A stretch of DNA of 46,903 nucleotides from Candidatus Poribacteria bacterium (GTDB lineage: Bacteria > Poribacteria > WGA-4E > WGA-3G), in NCBI GenBank assembly GCA_022822085.1, contig JAJECK010000111.1, forward strand, positions 1 through 46,903, read 5' to 3'. Positions within the stretch are counted from its first letter, which is position 1. Every line of letters begins with the position of its first letter. The position numbers and the translations under genes were made by a program. This document shows positions 17,682 through 27,578 of the stretch, piece after piece. The notes under the pieces were generated by a model. That model saw only the letters and a list, made by a program, of their open reading frames with translations. It was not told where the DNA came from and searched no databases.

Positions 17682-18979
17682 TTCTGTTCCTTTTCGCCAT
17701 TTGCATCCAATGCGAATAGATCTTGAAGGGCTTGGACATATTTCCCATGATCTGCCTTTCCATCATTGACAGCGTGGCGTAAGTTTTCTACTGGAAGGTG
17801 TAATAGTTTTTTGATAATCGCCTGTGTCATAGCTGCAGCATCGGCTTCCTGTGTATTGGATAATCCTGTTTTGTCAAGAAATGACTGTAGTTCAGTATCA
17901 GCAACTTCTTGAAATTGCTGATGTAGGGCTTTGATTGTGGGATTGACTTCAAGGATTTGCAATTGATCGTGGAACCGCTTCGCTTCCTCTGTTACAATCA
18001 ACTCTGCGCGTGAAGCTTCTTGCTGTCTATCTTTAAGATTTGACGCTACAACAGCCTCTAAATCATCTATATTGTATAGGAAGGCATGGTTGATTTTACT
18101 GACATCTGGTTCAATGTCCCGTGGAACAGCAATGTCTATTAGAAACATATACCTATGTTTCCGTTTTCTCATGATCTCAGCAAGCGGTTGCCTTTCAATA
18201 AGGTAATATGGTGCATCTGTAGAACTAATTACTATATCTGCATCAATTAAAAAGTTGAGATCGTCATCATAGGCGACTGGAATACCTTTGAACTTTTCAG
18301 CAATTTTGACTGCTCGTTCATAAGTGCGGTTAGCAACAATAACTTTAGTAACGCCATTGGCAACGAGGTGTTTTGCTGTCAACTCGCTCATTTCACCAGC
18401 ACCCAAGATAGCTACCGTTTTGTCTTCCAAAGTATTGAATATTTTCTTAGCAAGTTCCACAGCTGCATAACTGATGGATACAGCACCCGTAGCGATTGTT
18501 GTTTCAGTCCGGATCCGTTTGCCAACACTAAATGCTTTGGCGAAAAGTTTGTTTAGTATTGTTCCTGCCCCACCCGCAGAACGTGAAAGGTCGTAAGCTT
18601 CTTTTACTTGTCCCAATATTTGGGATTCTCCCACAACCATTGAATCAAGACTTGATGTTACACGGAATAAATGTTGAATGGAATCAAGATTATTATGTAG
18701 ATAACTCCATTTTTTTAACGTTTCCATTCCAATTTGATGATAATGAGATAGAAAGTCGAGTAATATTTGGGAAGGAGCCTGTTTGGTCTGATGTGTATCT
18801 GCAACAGCATACACCTCAACTCTATTACAAGTTGAGAGGATCACAGATTCTTGCAGCGAATAAGAGTCACGAAGTTTGTGGAGAGAGTCTATGAGTTGGT
18901 CATTGGAAAAAGCCAGTTTTTCTCTGAATTCAATCGGTGCAACATGATGGCTTGTTCCAATAGATACAATCTGGTTCAT
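17678..18979 (-). CDS. hemA: Glutamyl-tRNA reductase HemA
   Basis: HemA reduces glutamyl-tRNA to glutamate-1-semialdehyde with NADPH, the first step of the C5 tetrapyrrole pathway. The catalytic cysteine is in STCNRVEVYA; GTSHHVAPIEFREKLAF, VVGESQILGQVKEAY and the NADPH-binding AILGAGEMSELTAKHL are present. I choose the ATG at 18979 (433 residues), which begins MNQIVSIGTSHH as in the family; an in-frame TTG at 19006 would add nine non-conserved residues. A 368-base gap separates it from the ccsA-like gene, so hemA-hemC-cobA/hemD may have their own promoter. Confidence 0.94.
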   Translation of the reverse strand: MNQIVSIGTSHHVAPIEFREKLAFSNDQLIDSLHKLRDSYSLQESVILSTCNRVEVYAVADTHQTKQAPSQILLDFLSHYHQIGMETLKKWSYLHNNLDSIQHLFRVTSSLDSMVVGESQILGQVKEAYDLSRSAGGAGTILNKLFAKAFSVGKRIRTETTIATGAVSISYAAVELAKKIFNTLEDKTVAILGAGEMSELTAKHLVANGVTKVIVANRTYERAVKIAEKFKGIPVAYDDDLNFLIDADIVISSTDAPYYLIERQPLAEIMRKRKHRYMFLIDIAVPRDIEPDVSKINHAFLYNIDDLEAVVASNLKDRQQEASRAELIVTEEAKRFHDQLQILEVNPTIKALHQQFQEVADTELQSFLDKTGLSNTQEADAAAMTQAIIKKLLHLPVENLRHAVNDGKADHGKYVQALQDLFALDANGEKEQK

Positions 18980-19347
18980 GTTCTTACTCAACGGAAATGA
19001 ATACAATATCCACTGTTTCAGATCTATGATTCAATTATAAATCAAATAAGTATAACTTTTATAGTTAAATCCATAATTACCTGGACATTAGCGAGGTTAG
19101 GAAGAAATCAACGGTATGAATCATGGCGAATGCCATACGCGCATTCGTCTTTAGGCATTCCCCGCCTCGCCAGCGGGCGATGGTGTAGGGATTGTTGTTA
19201 ATTGAAATGTGAACATATTTTCGGATTTTACTATATAATGTTGCTTCTACCATATTTGACATAGGCACATTTATTAATAAATTATATCACACAAAAATAT
19301 CAATGTCAAAATTTGAATAGAGATTATTGAACGGAATTCCGTGATTT
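18980..19347. other. Intergenic gap inside the tetrapyrrole cluster
   Basis: This is the only gap of over 300 bases inside the cluster. Bases 19,081-19,200 contain small inverted strings (CCCGC facing GCGGG near 19,160-19,176, and GGCGAATGCC/GGCATTCCCC) and a 63-codon minus-strand frame (19,077-19,268) with no recognisable family. It looks like the remnant of a dispersed repeat or insertion element. AT-rich sequence at 19,010-19,070 could carry the hemA promoter, but no consensus pair is clear. Confidence 0.4.
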
Positions 19348-20190
19348 TTAACGATATGTATGTACGCTGTCTAAAAACAGATTTACACCGATATAGGTAC
19401 ATAGCACTGCGACAAATCCAATTATTTCAGAATACGCGGCTTTTCTTCCACGCCATCCCCACAGTTGGCGAATGCCAATTTGAACAACATATATGCACCA
19501 TGTCACAATTGTAAAGAAAACTTTAGCATCAAGCCATCTCCATATTATTTCTTCGTTGATATACTGTGTCCACACAGCGCCAATAACCGCGCCCACGGTC
19601 AGTAAAATCACCCCAAGTACGGCGAATCTGTATCCAAAATCGTCCGATGCACCAAGTGATGGAAGGATATTATACAAAGGTGTATGTATCTTTTCTCTAA
19701 TCTTTTTCTCTGTCATTAAAAACAATAAACCGAAAGCAAATGCAGTGATAAACGCTGCATAAGCAGAGAAAATGAGTGTTACATGTGGGACTAACCAGTA
19801 AGTTTCTAAATTTGATGGTAATGCTGATGTTCCCGTTGAGAAACTATAGGAAATCAAAATTGTGAGAAAAGCCACTGGCATCACGAGACTACCAATTGCG
19901 CGTAGATGCGGCCTTCGACCTACAATCAAATAGATAAGTGTAATTGCCCATGCAAAAAAAGCGGTTGAGTCAGTCCAGTGAGACATTGGAAAATGACCGT
20001 TCAATGCCCACCAGAGCACAATAAATAGTGTCAGCAGTCCAAAACCGAGACACGTAACCCAGAAGGCAATTTGTGCAATTGTAGGACGGAGTGCGGGGGT
20101 TTCTGTCTGTTTCCCTATTACTACATATAGGGCTTGAAAAATGCTTGCCGTTAAATAGACTAAGACTGTTACAAGAAAAAGAAAATGCAT
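19348..20190 (-). CDS. CcsA/HemX-like cytochrome c assembly family membrane protein
   Basis: A 280-residue integral membrane protein with about eight segments. It resembles the CcsA/CcmC/HemX family: the tryptophan-rich stretch WWALNGHFPMSHWTDS, VPHVTLIFSAYAAFITAFAF, and the C-terminal FFTIVTWCIYVVQIG. CcsA moves or holds heme at the outer face for attachment to apocytochrome c, while HemX in Bacillus lowers HemA levels. Position beside hemA fits the HemX type; WWD-like signatures fit either. The gene starts 16 bases after the stop of the precorrin-2 dehydrogenase gene. Confidence 0.8.
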   Translation of the reverse strand: MHFLFLVTVLVYLTASIFQALYVVIGKQTETPALRPTIAQIAFWVTCLGFGLLTLFIVLWWALNGHFPMSHWTDSTAFFAWAITLIYLIVGRRPHLRAIGSLVMPVAFLTILISYSFSTGTSALPSNLETYWLVPHVTLIFSAYAAFITAFAFGLLFLMTEKKIREKIHTPLYNILPSLGASDDFGYRFAVLGVILLTVGAVIGAVWTQYINEEIIWRWLDAKVFFTIVTWCIYVVQIGIRQLWGWRGRKAAYSEIIGFVAVLCTYIGVNLFLDSVHTYR

Positions 20191-20206
20191 AGTTTTCTGG
20201 TTTAAC

Positions 20207-21367
20207 TCATAAGTTTGTTCGTTGCGTTGTTAATTGGTTGGAAATAAAGTCTGTTGCATGTTCAATTTTACCGTGTCGCACCCAGTTAAACATACATTCA
20301 GCATTGCACCCCAGGTCATCAAGCCCCAGACAACATCTTTCATATAGTGAAGTATTTTCAACATGTCCAATGAGTGTTTCAAAAAAGTCTCCGCGCATTT
20401 TTGATGTTGGAAATGAATCAAGGACTTCAGGACGGCACTTTCCGAGAAGATTGATAAATGCACCGTATCCGTTGTTTTCAAACTGTGTTTTGAGTCTCTT
20501 ATGTATACCTTCTGCTTTTGTCCGATCTGATCCGTTCTTAGCTGATATGCTGATGATAAGGTTATCATCCATAACAAGTTTTGGTGTAAAATAGGTGCCT
20601 GCATCTGGTTCATCAAGAAACTCATAGATGAATCCTGCATCATTTTCAATCGGAAAATCTATACTTTTCCGTTTCTCTACGATTACAAGGAAGGCATCTT
20701 CAATATCTTGATATTCCACTGTATTGGTATTATATATAACAACATTAGCCCCACATTGGCGTAACAAAGTCAGATAACTCTCAATTTCTGATGTTTCATT
20801 GTCACACAAAACAACACATTTCCGATTGTCTAAAAGAAGATATACAGGATAAGGTAAACCTTGATTCTCAATCGGAACGGGGTTACCATTTTCATATCCG
20901 AGTGTATACAAAGAAGATGCTCTCAACATCACCTCAAGATGTTCCCGTATACGACGACTTGTTGCTGGACTTTTTCCACTGGTAGATATACTAATTATTA
21001 TGTCTCCATCAGTTACTACAGAAGCAGCGGCGAAAGTACATTGAGGAATTACATCAACCACATTTACCAAACGGACGTTGTGTTTTTCATGTGCTTCCGC
21101 AAAAACGGCAGTGTTAATTGAAGTATCATCTGTAGCTGCACAGACAAGAAAATAGTCTTGTGTATCCCCTTCTTTCAGTTGGCGTTTGTGTAAATGGATT
21201 GTCCCGATCTCAGCAAGAAATTCTACTAATTCCGTACTTTCAGGACTAATTACTGTTACATTTGCTCCACTGATTAGTTTGGATACCACTTTTCGTTCAG
21301 CAACTGTCCCACCTCCAACAACAAGACAATTTCGATTTTGAAGATTAATATGTGCAGGATAAAACAT
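20207..21367 (-). CDS. Precorrin-2 dehydrogenase (CysG-N/Met8-like) with an extra degenerate module
   Basis: A 386-residue protein, well above the roughly 150-220 residues of stand-alone homologues. Residues 1-150 are a canonical module: NAD motif VVGGGTVAERK (16-26), VNVVDVIPQCTF with Asp106 at the catalytic position, and IIISISTSGKSPATSRRIREHL. Residues 172-295 repeat the pattern: LPYPVYLLLDNRKCVVL replaces the start, FLDEPDAGTYF places Asp252 opposite Asp106, and NLIISISAKNGSDRTKAEG follows, but the glycine-rich motif is lost. The C-terminal 85 residues contain Cys345, Cys346, Cys354 and Cys358. The first module should oxidise precorrin-2 to sirohydrochlorin and possibly insert iron; the rest is of unknown role. 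Confidence 0.88.
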   Translation of the reverse strand: MFYPAHINLQNRNCLVVGGGTVAERKVVSKLISGANVTVISPESTELVEFLAEIGTIHLHKRQLKEGDTQDYFLVCAATDDTSINTAVFAEAHEKHNVRLVNVVDVIPQCTFAAASVVTDGDIIISISTSGKSPATSRRIREHLEVMLRASSLYTLGYENGNPVPIENQGLPYPVYLLLDNRKCVVLCDNETSEIESYLTLLRQCGANVVIYNTNTVEYQDIEDAFLVIVEKRKSIDFPIENDAGFIYEFLDEPDAGTYFTPKLVMDDNLIISISAKNGSDRTKAEGIHKRLKTQFENNGYGAFINLLGKCRPEVLDSFPTSKMRGDFFETLIGHVENTSLYERCCLGLDDLGCNAECMFNWVRHGKIEHATDFISNQLTTQRTNL

Positions 21368-21399
21368 TGTAATATGGAATAGAAGCAGAATAAAGAAAC

Positions 21400-22380
21400 T
21401 TACGATTCCCGTGAAACAACATAATTAGCAAGATTTTCAAGTGCCTTTCGCGCATCTGATTGTGGGATAGCCCTTAATGAGGAAGTTGCTAAGTCTGCAT
21501 ACCCCTGAGCGACCTTTAAACAGTGTCGTTCTACATCATACTTCTGAAACAGTGATTCAACATAGGTGATAGCTTCTGTTTCATCACTATCTGGGTTAAG
21601 GACCTTTTCAAGCATCTGTTTTTCAGTAGTATTACAAACTTTTCTCGTAAATATAATAGGGTAAGTTAACTTTCCTTCACGCAGATCACCATAAGCATTT
21701 TTACCTAATTTCTCAGGTGCTTCAACAAAATCAAGTAGGTCATCAACGATTTGAAATGCTGTTCCGATCTGCTGTCCGTAAATTGTGATAGCTTCTATTT
21801 GTTGCGTATCATTTGTGCCGAGGTGCGCCCCGAGTGTACAGGAGGCTGCAATCAACTTCCCTGTTTTGAAACTTATGATTTTGAGATACTCTTCCTCTGT
21901 TATGTCAAAATCACCGCTTTTATATGCATGTATCACTTCACCTTCACACATTGCCTGCGTTGTATCAGCAAGGATTTCCATTGCGGGATCATCGGAATGG
22001 CGTGACACAAGCATAGATAGCACACGTGCGTGTAGATAATCCCCTACAAGAACTGCTACTTTGTTCCCCCATTTTGTTTGTAATGTTTCTCGCCCTCGAC
22101 GGATAGCTGCTTCATCAAGAACATCGTCATGCACAAGAGAAGCAACATGGATAAGTTCAACGACTGCTGCAAGTGTATGTGCATCACTTCCGACATATCC
22201 ACATGCCCGTGCGGACAGTAAAACGAGTATCGGACGAAGACGTTTCCCACCTCCCTCAACAACATGTTGAACTGCCATATCTACAAAACTGTATTCACTC
22301 GCTGTATTTTCTGTCAATTTGGACTCAACAGCATTTAAATCGTCTGAAATCAAATTAACGATTTGATCAATACTTGACAT
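21400..22380 (-). CDS. Trans-polyprenyl diphosphate synthase
   Basis: A 326-residue isoprenyl diphosphate synthase. The first Asp-rich motif is VHDDVLDEA with GRETLQTKWGNK after it, and the second is FQIVDDLLDF; GGGKRLRP is the substrate-entry motif. This pattern fits long-chain (C35-C50) synthases that make quinone side chains, such as HepT or IspB; the chain length cannot be read here. It lies between hemL and the precorrin-2 dehydrogenase, so quinone or heme-prenyl supply may be regulated with tetrapyrroles. Confidence 0.92.
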   Translation of the reverse strand: MSSIDQIVNLISDDLNAVESKLTENTASEYSFVDMAVQHVVEGGGKRLRPILVLLSARACGYVGSDAHTLAAVVELIHVASLVHDDVLDEAAIRRGRETLQTKWGNKVAVLVGDYLHARVLSMLVSRHSDDPAMEILADTTQAMCEGEVIHAYKSGDFDITEEEYLKIISFKTGKLIAASCTLGAHLGTNDTQQIEAITIYGQQIGTAFQIVDDLLDFVEAPEKLGKNAYGDLREGKLTYPIIFTRKVCNTTEKQMLEKVLNPDSDETEAITYVESLFQKYDVERHCLKVAQGYADLATSSLRAIPQSDARKALENLANYVVSRES

Positions 22381-22392
22381 TCAATTCCTTTA

Positions 22393-23676
22393 CTATAGTT
22401 TAGCAATTACATCAGATGCGACTTGAACGGTTTTATCAATATCATCTTCCGAGTGGACTAATGAAACAAATCCTGCTTCAAATTGCGATGGTGCGACATA
22501 AACACCGCATTCAATAAGTCCCCAGAAATACTCGCGAAAACGTTCAGTATCTGCGGTACGTGCCCCGTCAGCGTCCGTAACAGATTCTGATGTGAAGTAG
22601 AGCATCAACATTGAACCGATGCGGCTGTGCCATGCCTCAATACCATGTTTTTTTGTCGCATCTGCAAGTCCATTCGCGAGTGATGATGCGCGATTTTCAA
22701 GTTGATCGTATACGCCAGGTTGTGAAAGCAGTTTAAGTGTAGTTAATCCTGCAGAAACAGCCAACGGATTACCAGATAAAGTTCCCGCCTGATAAACATC
22801 CCCTTCCGGTGCAACACATTTCATAATCTCCCGTTTTCCGCCATAAGCACCGACAGGCAATCCACCCCCAATAACTTTACCAAGACATGTCATATCTGGA
22901 GTTACATTATACAAAGACTGTGCGCCACCATAAGCGACACGAAAGCCAGTAATCACCTCGTCAAATATCAGAACGATTCCATGTTGTTCCGTAATCTCGC
23001 GTAGTTCATTGAGATACCCATCGCGCGGTGGGATAATCCCCATATTACCCATTACAGGTTCAAGTATGAGACAAGCAATTTCCTCCGGATTTGCTTCAAC
23101 AGTAGCTTTTAATGCTTCAGCATCGTTAAATGGTATTGTTAATGTATTCCTTGCGAAATCTTCAGGCACACCACCACTATCCGAAAGACCGAATGTTGCT
23201 ACTCCTGATCCTGCTTTTGCTAACAGATAATCCACATGTCCGTGATAACATCCATCAATTTTAATGATCTTATCACGTCCAGTATATCCGCGTGCAACGC
23301 GAATAGCACTCATTGTGGCTTCAGTACCGGAATTGACAAGACGAACTTGATCTATTGATGGAACTGCATTTACAATGAGTTCAGCAAGTTCAGCCTCTAA
23401 TGTTGTTGGAGCACCGAAACTTGTTCCGTTAGCGGCTGCGTTATTTACTGCTTCCACTATACTTGGATGTGCATGTCCTAATATTAGTGGCCCCCAAGAG
23501 GCGACATAATCGATATATTCGTTTCCATCTATGTCGTAGATTTTTGGTCCATGTCCGCGTTCAATAAAACGTGGATGTTCTCCAACTTTGCTAAAGTTAC
23601 GGACAGGACTGTTGACACCACCAGGAATATATTGTTGTGATTTCTCCCAAGCTGATAGCGATTTTTTACTCTCCAA
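22393..23676 (-). CDS. hemL: Glutamate-1-semialdehyde 2,1-aminomutase HemL
   Basis: HemL is the PLP enzyme that converts glutamate-1-semialdehyde to 5-aminolevulinate. The 427-residue protein has [11 protein letters not shown], the PLP-aspartate region [18 protein letters not shown], and the Schiff-base Lys in [18 protein letters not shown]. The frame is open to a TTG at 23706, but GGGAGG at 23682-23687 points to the TTG at 23676 ([13 protein letters not shown]), which gives the normal family length; this start choice is inferred. It follows hemB after a 57-base gap and precedes the prenyl synthase by 12 bases. Confidence 0.94.
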   Translation of the reverse strand: MESKKSLSAWEKSQQYIPGGVNSPVRNFSKVGEHPRFIERGHGPKIYDIDGNEYIDYVASWGPLILGHAHPSIVEAVNNAAANGTSFGAPTTLEAELAELIVNAVPSIDQVRLVNSGTEATMSAIRVARGYTGRDKIIKIDGCYHGHVDYLLAKAGSGVATFGLSDSGGVPEDFARNTLTIPFNDAEALKATVEANPEEIACLILEPVMGNMGIIPPRDGYLNELREITEQHGIVLIFDEVITGFRVAYGGAQSLYNVTPDMTCLGKVIGGGLPVGAYGGKREIMKCVAPEGDVYQAGTLSGNPLAVSAGLTTLKLLSQPGVYDQLENRASSLANGLADATKKHGIEAWHSRIGSMLMLYFTSESVTDADGARTADTERFREYFWGLIECGVYVAPSQFEAGFVSLVHSEDDIDKTVQVASDVIAKL

Positions 23677-23733
23677 TTCATTCCTCCCATTAAGTAAAAT
23701 ATTCAATTGTCCAAATGATATATCTCGACAAAT

Positions 23734-24711
23734 CTATTGATCAAGCCATTTCACAGCAGACTTAGCGAAATAGGTTAAAATCATGTCTGCTCCAGCGCGT
23801 TTAACACTTGTTAGTAACTCAAGAGCTACACGCTTCTCATCTATCCATCCATTTTGTGCTGCAGCCTTAACCATAGCATATTCACCGCTGACGTTGTAGG
23901 CTGCTACAGGCATCTGAAATTCCGTTTTCACTTGATAGATGACATCAAGATATGACAGTGCTGGTTTCACCATGACAATATCAGCACCCTCCTCAACATC
24001 TAATGTAACTTCACGTAATGCCTCTTCAGCATTGGCAGGATCCATCTGATATGAGCGGCGATCACCAAATTGCGGTGCAGATTCAGCAGCTTCACGAAAG
24101 GGACCGTAGAATGCGGAAGCGTATTTTGCTGAATATGCCATAATCGGTATATGTTCGTAACCTTCATCGTCCAAAGCGTCCCGTATTGTCCCCACACGTC
24201 CATCCATCATATCCGATGGCGCGATGACATCAACCCCAGCATGTGCATGTGATAAACTCTCTTTAACAAGAAAATCCAGAGTCGGATCGTTCAATACTTC
24301 TCCATCCTCTATAATACCACAATGTCCGTGATCTGTATATTCACACAGGCATACATCTGTGATTACAAGCAAATCTGGAACGGTATCTTTTATAGCACGT
24401 ACCGCTTGCTGAATAATACCATCTTCAGAGTAAGCTTCAGACCCATGTGAATCTTTGGTTGCAGGTATTCCAAAAAGTATGGTTGCAGGTATTCCAAGAG
24501 ATGCAAGTTCCTGTGCAGCAATCACGAGTTTATCTATGGAGTATTGATAACACCCAGGCATAGACGATATTTCTATTGCCGTATTCTCACCGTGAACAAC
24601 AAACATCGGATATATCAGATCGTCCACTGACAGGTGCGTCTCGCGTACGAGTCGCCTCAAGTTTTCATTTGCACGTAGTCGTCTTGGACGATAAATAGGA
24701 AAAACGCTCAT
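23734..24711 (-). CDS. hemB: Porphobilinogen synthase (ALA dehydratase) HemB
   Basis: HemB condenses two 5-aminolevulinates into porphobilinogen. The 325-residue protein has the zinc-binding cysteines in [15 protein letters not shown] and both Schiff-base lysines ([13 protein letters not shown] and [10 protein letters not shown]). The start overlaps the stop of the upstream secreted-paralog gene by four bases (24,708-24,711), a translational-coupling arrangement that puts the paralog array on the heme transcript. Confidence 0.96.
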   Translation of the reverse strand: MSVFPIYRPRRLRANENLRRLVRETHLSVDDLIYPMFVVHGENTAIEISSMPGCYQYSIDKLVIAAQELASLGIPATILFGIPATKDSHGSEAYSEDGIIQQAVRAIKDTVPDLLVITDVCLCEYTDHGHCGIIEDGEVLNDPTLDFLVKESLSHAHAGVDVIAPSDMMDGRVGTIRDALDDEGYEHIPIMAYSAKYASAFYGPFREAAESAPQFGDRRSYQMDPANAEEALREVTLDVEEGADIVMVKPALSYLDVIYQVKTEFQMPVAAYNVSGEYAMVKAAAQNGWIDEKRVALELLTSVKRAGADMILTYFAKSAVKWLDQ

Positions 24712-25601
24712 TCACCCTCCGCAGCTTCCGATTTAATTTCATACTTCTTCAATTCAAAAGTTTTGACTTGGGTTGTTGGTTCAAGATTATCAATAAAACC
24801 GATCATTGGTTTTTCAGCTTCTTGATAAAATTTTACGATTCCGACATCGGGTGCTAACCAGACAGTTGTAACAGATTCACCTGCTTTAGGATCCTCACCA
24901 CGACCATCCATCTTAGGCATCACTGTCTCAGTTTGATACTCAATTTTCAGGCAATTATCAAATTTCCCCGCAGGTGTTTCTACTGTTTCCTTGGCAATAA
25001 TATTTCCTGTTTCCAAAATCGTGAAATACATTATGGAGCTAAAAGATGCCCCGGCTAATTCAGGATCATTTTCAGGAATTGCAAAACTCATAGTTACCTT
25101 AACCGTCGGTTTAATCCGTATTGTGTCCCATTCTTCATTCAAGGTGATGGGAAAAGGTAACATATAAAAGTCATCTTGGTTCTCTATTACTACCTCAAAT
25201 TTAGGTAGCATTTGTTCTTCTGGCATGTTTTGAGGTCGATTTTCAAATAATGATTGTAAATCGTTGGTAAGTCGTTCCTTATATGCTTTTTTAACCGTAT
25301 CTCCGATGTGGAACTTGATTCCTGAGTCGTCTACCATAAACAGGGTAGGATGGATATGATACTCATAATTTTCCCAATTTTCAAATGCCGGTTCGTATTC
25401 AAAAGCCTGATACATTTCACCCGAGATCTCTTCTCCTTCAACAGCACGACGTGTTAACTCGTTTCCATCCTGATCTTCATATACCCAATAGCTGCCAATA
25501 GTAGCGGGAAAATATTTTAATGCACTATCATTACCCAACAAGGTTCCACTAAAACATAGAATTAACAATAACAGCAAAATAGTACGGGTTTTTCTAAACA
25601 T
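24708..25601 (-). CDS. Secreted paralog 1 of the YFP-WVY-DQDGNE family
   Basis: A 297-residue protein with an N-terminal hydrophobic signal (residues about 7-22) and no lipobox cysteine, so probably periplasmic or exported. It is one of seven copies of one domain in this window. The pattern is [37 protein letters not shown], then a mid-domain [23 protein letters not shown], and [15 protein letters not shown], ending LKKYEIK. The layout recalls widespread beta-rich secreted proteins with GxxWxY and PAGxFxxC..K motifs; the function is unknown. Its stop overlaps the hemB start by four bases. GGAG precedes the ATG. Confidence 0.75.
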   Translation of the reverse strand: MFRKTRTILLLLLILCFSGTLLGNDSALKYFPATIGSYWVYEDQDGNELTRRAVEGEEISGEMYQAFEYEPAFENWENYEYHIHPTLFMVDDSGIKFHIGDTVKKAYKERLTNDLQSLFENRPQNMPEEQMLPKFEVVIENQDDFYMLPFPITLNEEWDTIRIKPTVKVTMSFAIPENDPELAGASFSSIMYFTILETGNIIAKETVETPAGKFDNCLKIEYQTETVMPKMDGRGEDPKAGESVTTVWLAPDVGIVKFYQEAEKPMIGFIDNLEPTTQVKTFELKKYEIKSEAAEGE

Positions 25602-25635
25602 TATATTCTACTCCAATTCGTAGACTTAGATATGG

Positions 25636-26532
25636 TTATTCGCTTTCATCACTACCAGTATCTTCGGTTTTAATTTCATATTTCTTTAATTCATAGGTTA
25701 TCGGTTTAGGATCAGGTGGTATTGGAAAATCTTCTGTATCAGGTATCAATTCTAAAAAAGTGTACTTTCTTTTTTGATGGAATTTTATAATTCCAACATT
25801 CGGAGCGTACCATACTGTTGTTATAGTTTCTCCAGCAGGATCCATATCATCAGCGGCATCTTCAGGCATAACATTTACATTCGTTTCAGTCCGGTACTCA
25901 ACCTTGAGACATTCCTCAAAAGTTCCCGCAGGGACTTGGACAGTTTCAGTTTCTATCGCTTTTCCTGACTCAATTATATCAAAAATAAAAGTTAATCCAT
26001 CAGGATCTCGCATATCTGGATCAGTAAAGACCATACTAAACTCAGCACTTGTCTTAGCTGAATCCCATTCTTCATTGACAGCAACTGTTTCAGGAAGCAA
26101 TAAAAAGTCATTCTGTGCATCAGTCTTAATTGAAACATTAAGGGTTGCGCCTGGATCTGTCTGTGCCTTAAAGATATCAAGTAGAATATCTGCTTCGCTT
26201 TCTAAACGCGTCTCTAAAGTTTTCTTTAAATCACCTCCAACATTAAGAGATATTCCAGACTCATTTATGTCATACAGTGATGATTGAAGAAAGGGGTTAT
26301 AGTCATTCCAATCTTCTAACTCTGGTTCAAAACTAAAGGCTTGGTATATCTTACCATCAATCTCTTCACCTTCAACAGCACGACGCGTAAATTCATTACC
26401 ATCCTGATCTTCATAGACCCAAAAACTATCAATAGTAGCAGGAAAATATTTATCTGCTGTTTCATTCCCCATCAACAGCACACTAAAACTAAAGATAAAA
26501 AAGAATAGTAAGATTGACCTAATTTTTAACAT
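25636..26532 (-). CDS. Secreted paralog 2 of the YFP-WVY-DQDGNE family
   Basis: A 298-residue copy with signal segment at residues about 5-22 and the same order of motifs: [71 protein letters not shown] and ELKKYEIK. The middle (about residues 75-150) is the most divergent part, so paralogs probably share a scaffold and differ in a binding face. It lies 34 bases upstream of paralog 1. Confidence 0.75.
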   Translation of the reverse strand: MLKIRSILLFFFIFSFSVLLMGNETADKYFPATIDSFWVYEDQDGNEFTRRAVEGEEIDGKIYQAFSFEPELEDWNDYNPFLQSSLYDINESGISLNVGGDLKKTLETRLESEADILLDIFKAQTDPGATLNVSIKTDAQNDFLLLPETVAVNEEWDSAKTSAEFSMVFTDPDMRDPDGLTFIFDIIESGKAIETETVQVPAGTFEECLKVEYRTETNVNVMPEDAADDMDPAGETITTVWYAPNVGIIKFHQKRKYTFLELIPDTEDFPIPPDPKPITYELKKYEIKTEDTGSDESE

Positions 26533-26565
26533 GCTTTTTACTCCATTTATTTCGATCAGATGTGC

Positions 26566-27462
26566 CTATTCACTTTTCTCACTTTCAGTATCTTCGGTTT
26601 TAATTTCATATTTCTTTAATTCAAAGGTTATCGGTTTAGGATCAGGAGGTTTGAGTAGTTCATCATCTGGGATCATGTCCAAAAACTTGAAATTCCGCTG
26701 CTGATGAAATTTTACTATACCTACGTTGGGAGCAAGCCATACTGTGGTTACAGTTTCACCTGGTTGTTCAACTGCCTCTGGAGGTGGAGGAGGTATCATA
26801 GTATATGTTGTTTCGGTTCTAAATTCAACTTTTATACATTCTTCAAAGGTTCCTGCAGGAATTTCAAGGGTTTCTTTTCCAAGGACAATGCCTGTTTCTA
26901 ATATTTGGTAATCAATAATCATTTGCTGATTTGCAGGAAGACCTCCTCCTGAAAAAGCCATAGTGATTTTGGCATCATACTCGTTGACATCCCACTCTTC
27001 ATTTTCAGTAACAGTATCAAGCAGAAATGTTAATTGATCTTGCGCCTGTACATCAATGTCAATTTCAATTACTGCATCTGGTGGTGTCTCTTTCTTGACT
27101 ACTTCCGTGAAGCCATCCATCTCCTTTTGTAGACGTGCCTTAACTATTTTCTCAACCTCATCACCAACAGAGAATATTATCCCTGAATCACCTATTTTGT
27201 AAAGAGAAGGATTAAAGAAGTAGTTATAACCTATCCAGTTCTCTATTGCCGGTTCATAACTGAATGCATAGTATACCTCATCAGCAATCTCTTCACCTTC
27301 AACAGCACGACGCGTAAATTCATTCCCATCCTGATCTTCGTAGACCCAAAAACTATCCAATGTCCCAGGGAAATATTTGGATGAGGATTCTTCACCAGAC
27401 AAGACTACACTAAAAGTAAAAGGAAATAAAAGAATAAATACCAAACAGACTTTCTTCAACAT
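26566..27462 (-). CDS. Secreted paralog 3 of the YFP-WVY-DQDGNE family
   Basis: A 298-residue copy with a signal segment (residues about 5-22). Motifs are [68 protein letters not shown] and ELKKYEIK. The C-terminus (KYEIKTEDTES.KSE) is almost identical to paralog 2, suggesting that these two are the most recent duplicates. A 33-base gap separates them. Confidence 0.75.
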   Translation of the reverse strand: MLKKVCLVFILLFPFTFSVVLSGEESSSKYFPGTLDSFWVYEDQDGNEFTRRAVEGEEIADEVYYAFSYEPAIENWIGYNYFFNPSLYKIGDSGIIFSVGDEVEKIVKARLQKEMDGFTEVVKKETPPDAVIEIDIDVQAQDQLTFLLDTVTENEEWDVNEYDAKITMAFSGGGLPANQQMIIDYQILETGIVLGKETLEIPAGTFEECIKVEFRTETTYTMIPPPPPEAVEQPGETVTTVWLAPNVGIVKFHQQRNFKFLDMIPDDELLKPPDPKPITFELKKYEIKTEDTESEKSE

Positions 27463-27578
27463 AGGAATTACTCCATTTCAATAGATTTAAATTGGATGGA
27501 ACCGGGTGAAATTGAAAGTAGATCGAGCAGAATGATGACACCCGACCTACTGGATTTTGTTTGTTGAACGATTATTGG
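27463..27578. repeat. Spacer carrying a dispersed-repeat fragment
   Basis: The spacer between paralogs 3 and 4 contains CCGGGTG facing CACCCGAC and the string ACCCGACCTAC, which is also found at 93-103. It is probably a copy of a dispersed repeat. Confidence 0.35.

Noticed and set aside
19077-19268. 63-codon minus frame upstream of hemA
   Set aside because: No family pattern, and it sits in a repeat-like stretch; treated as intergenic.
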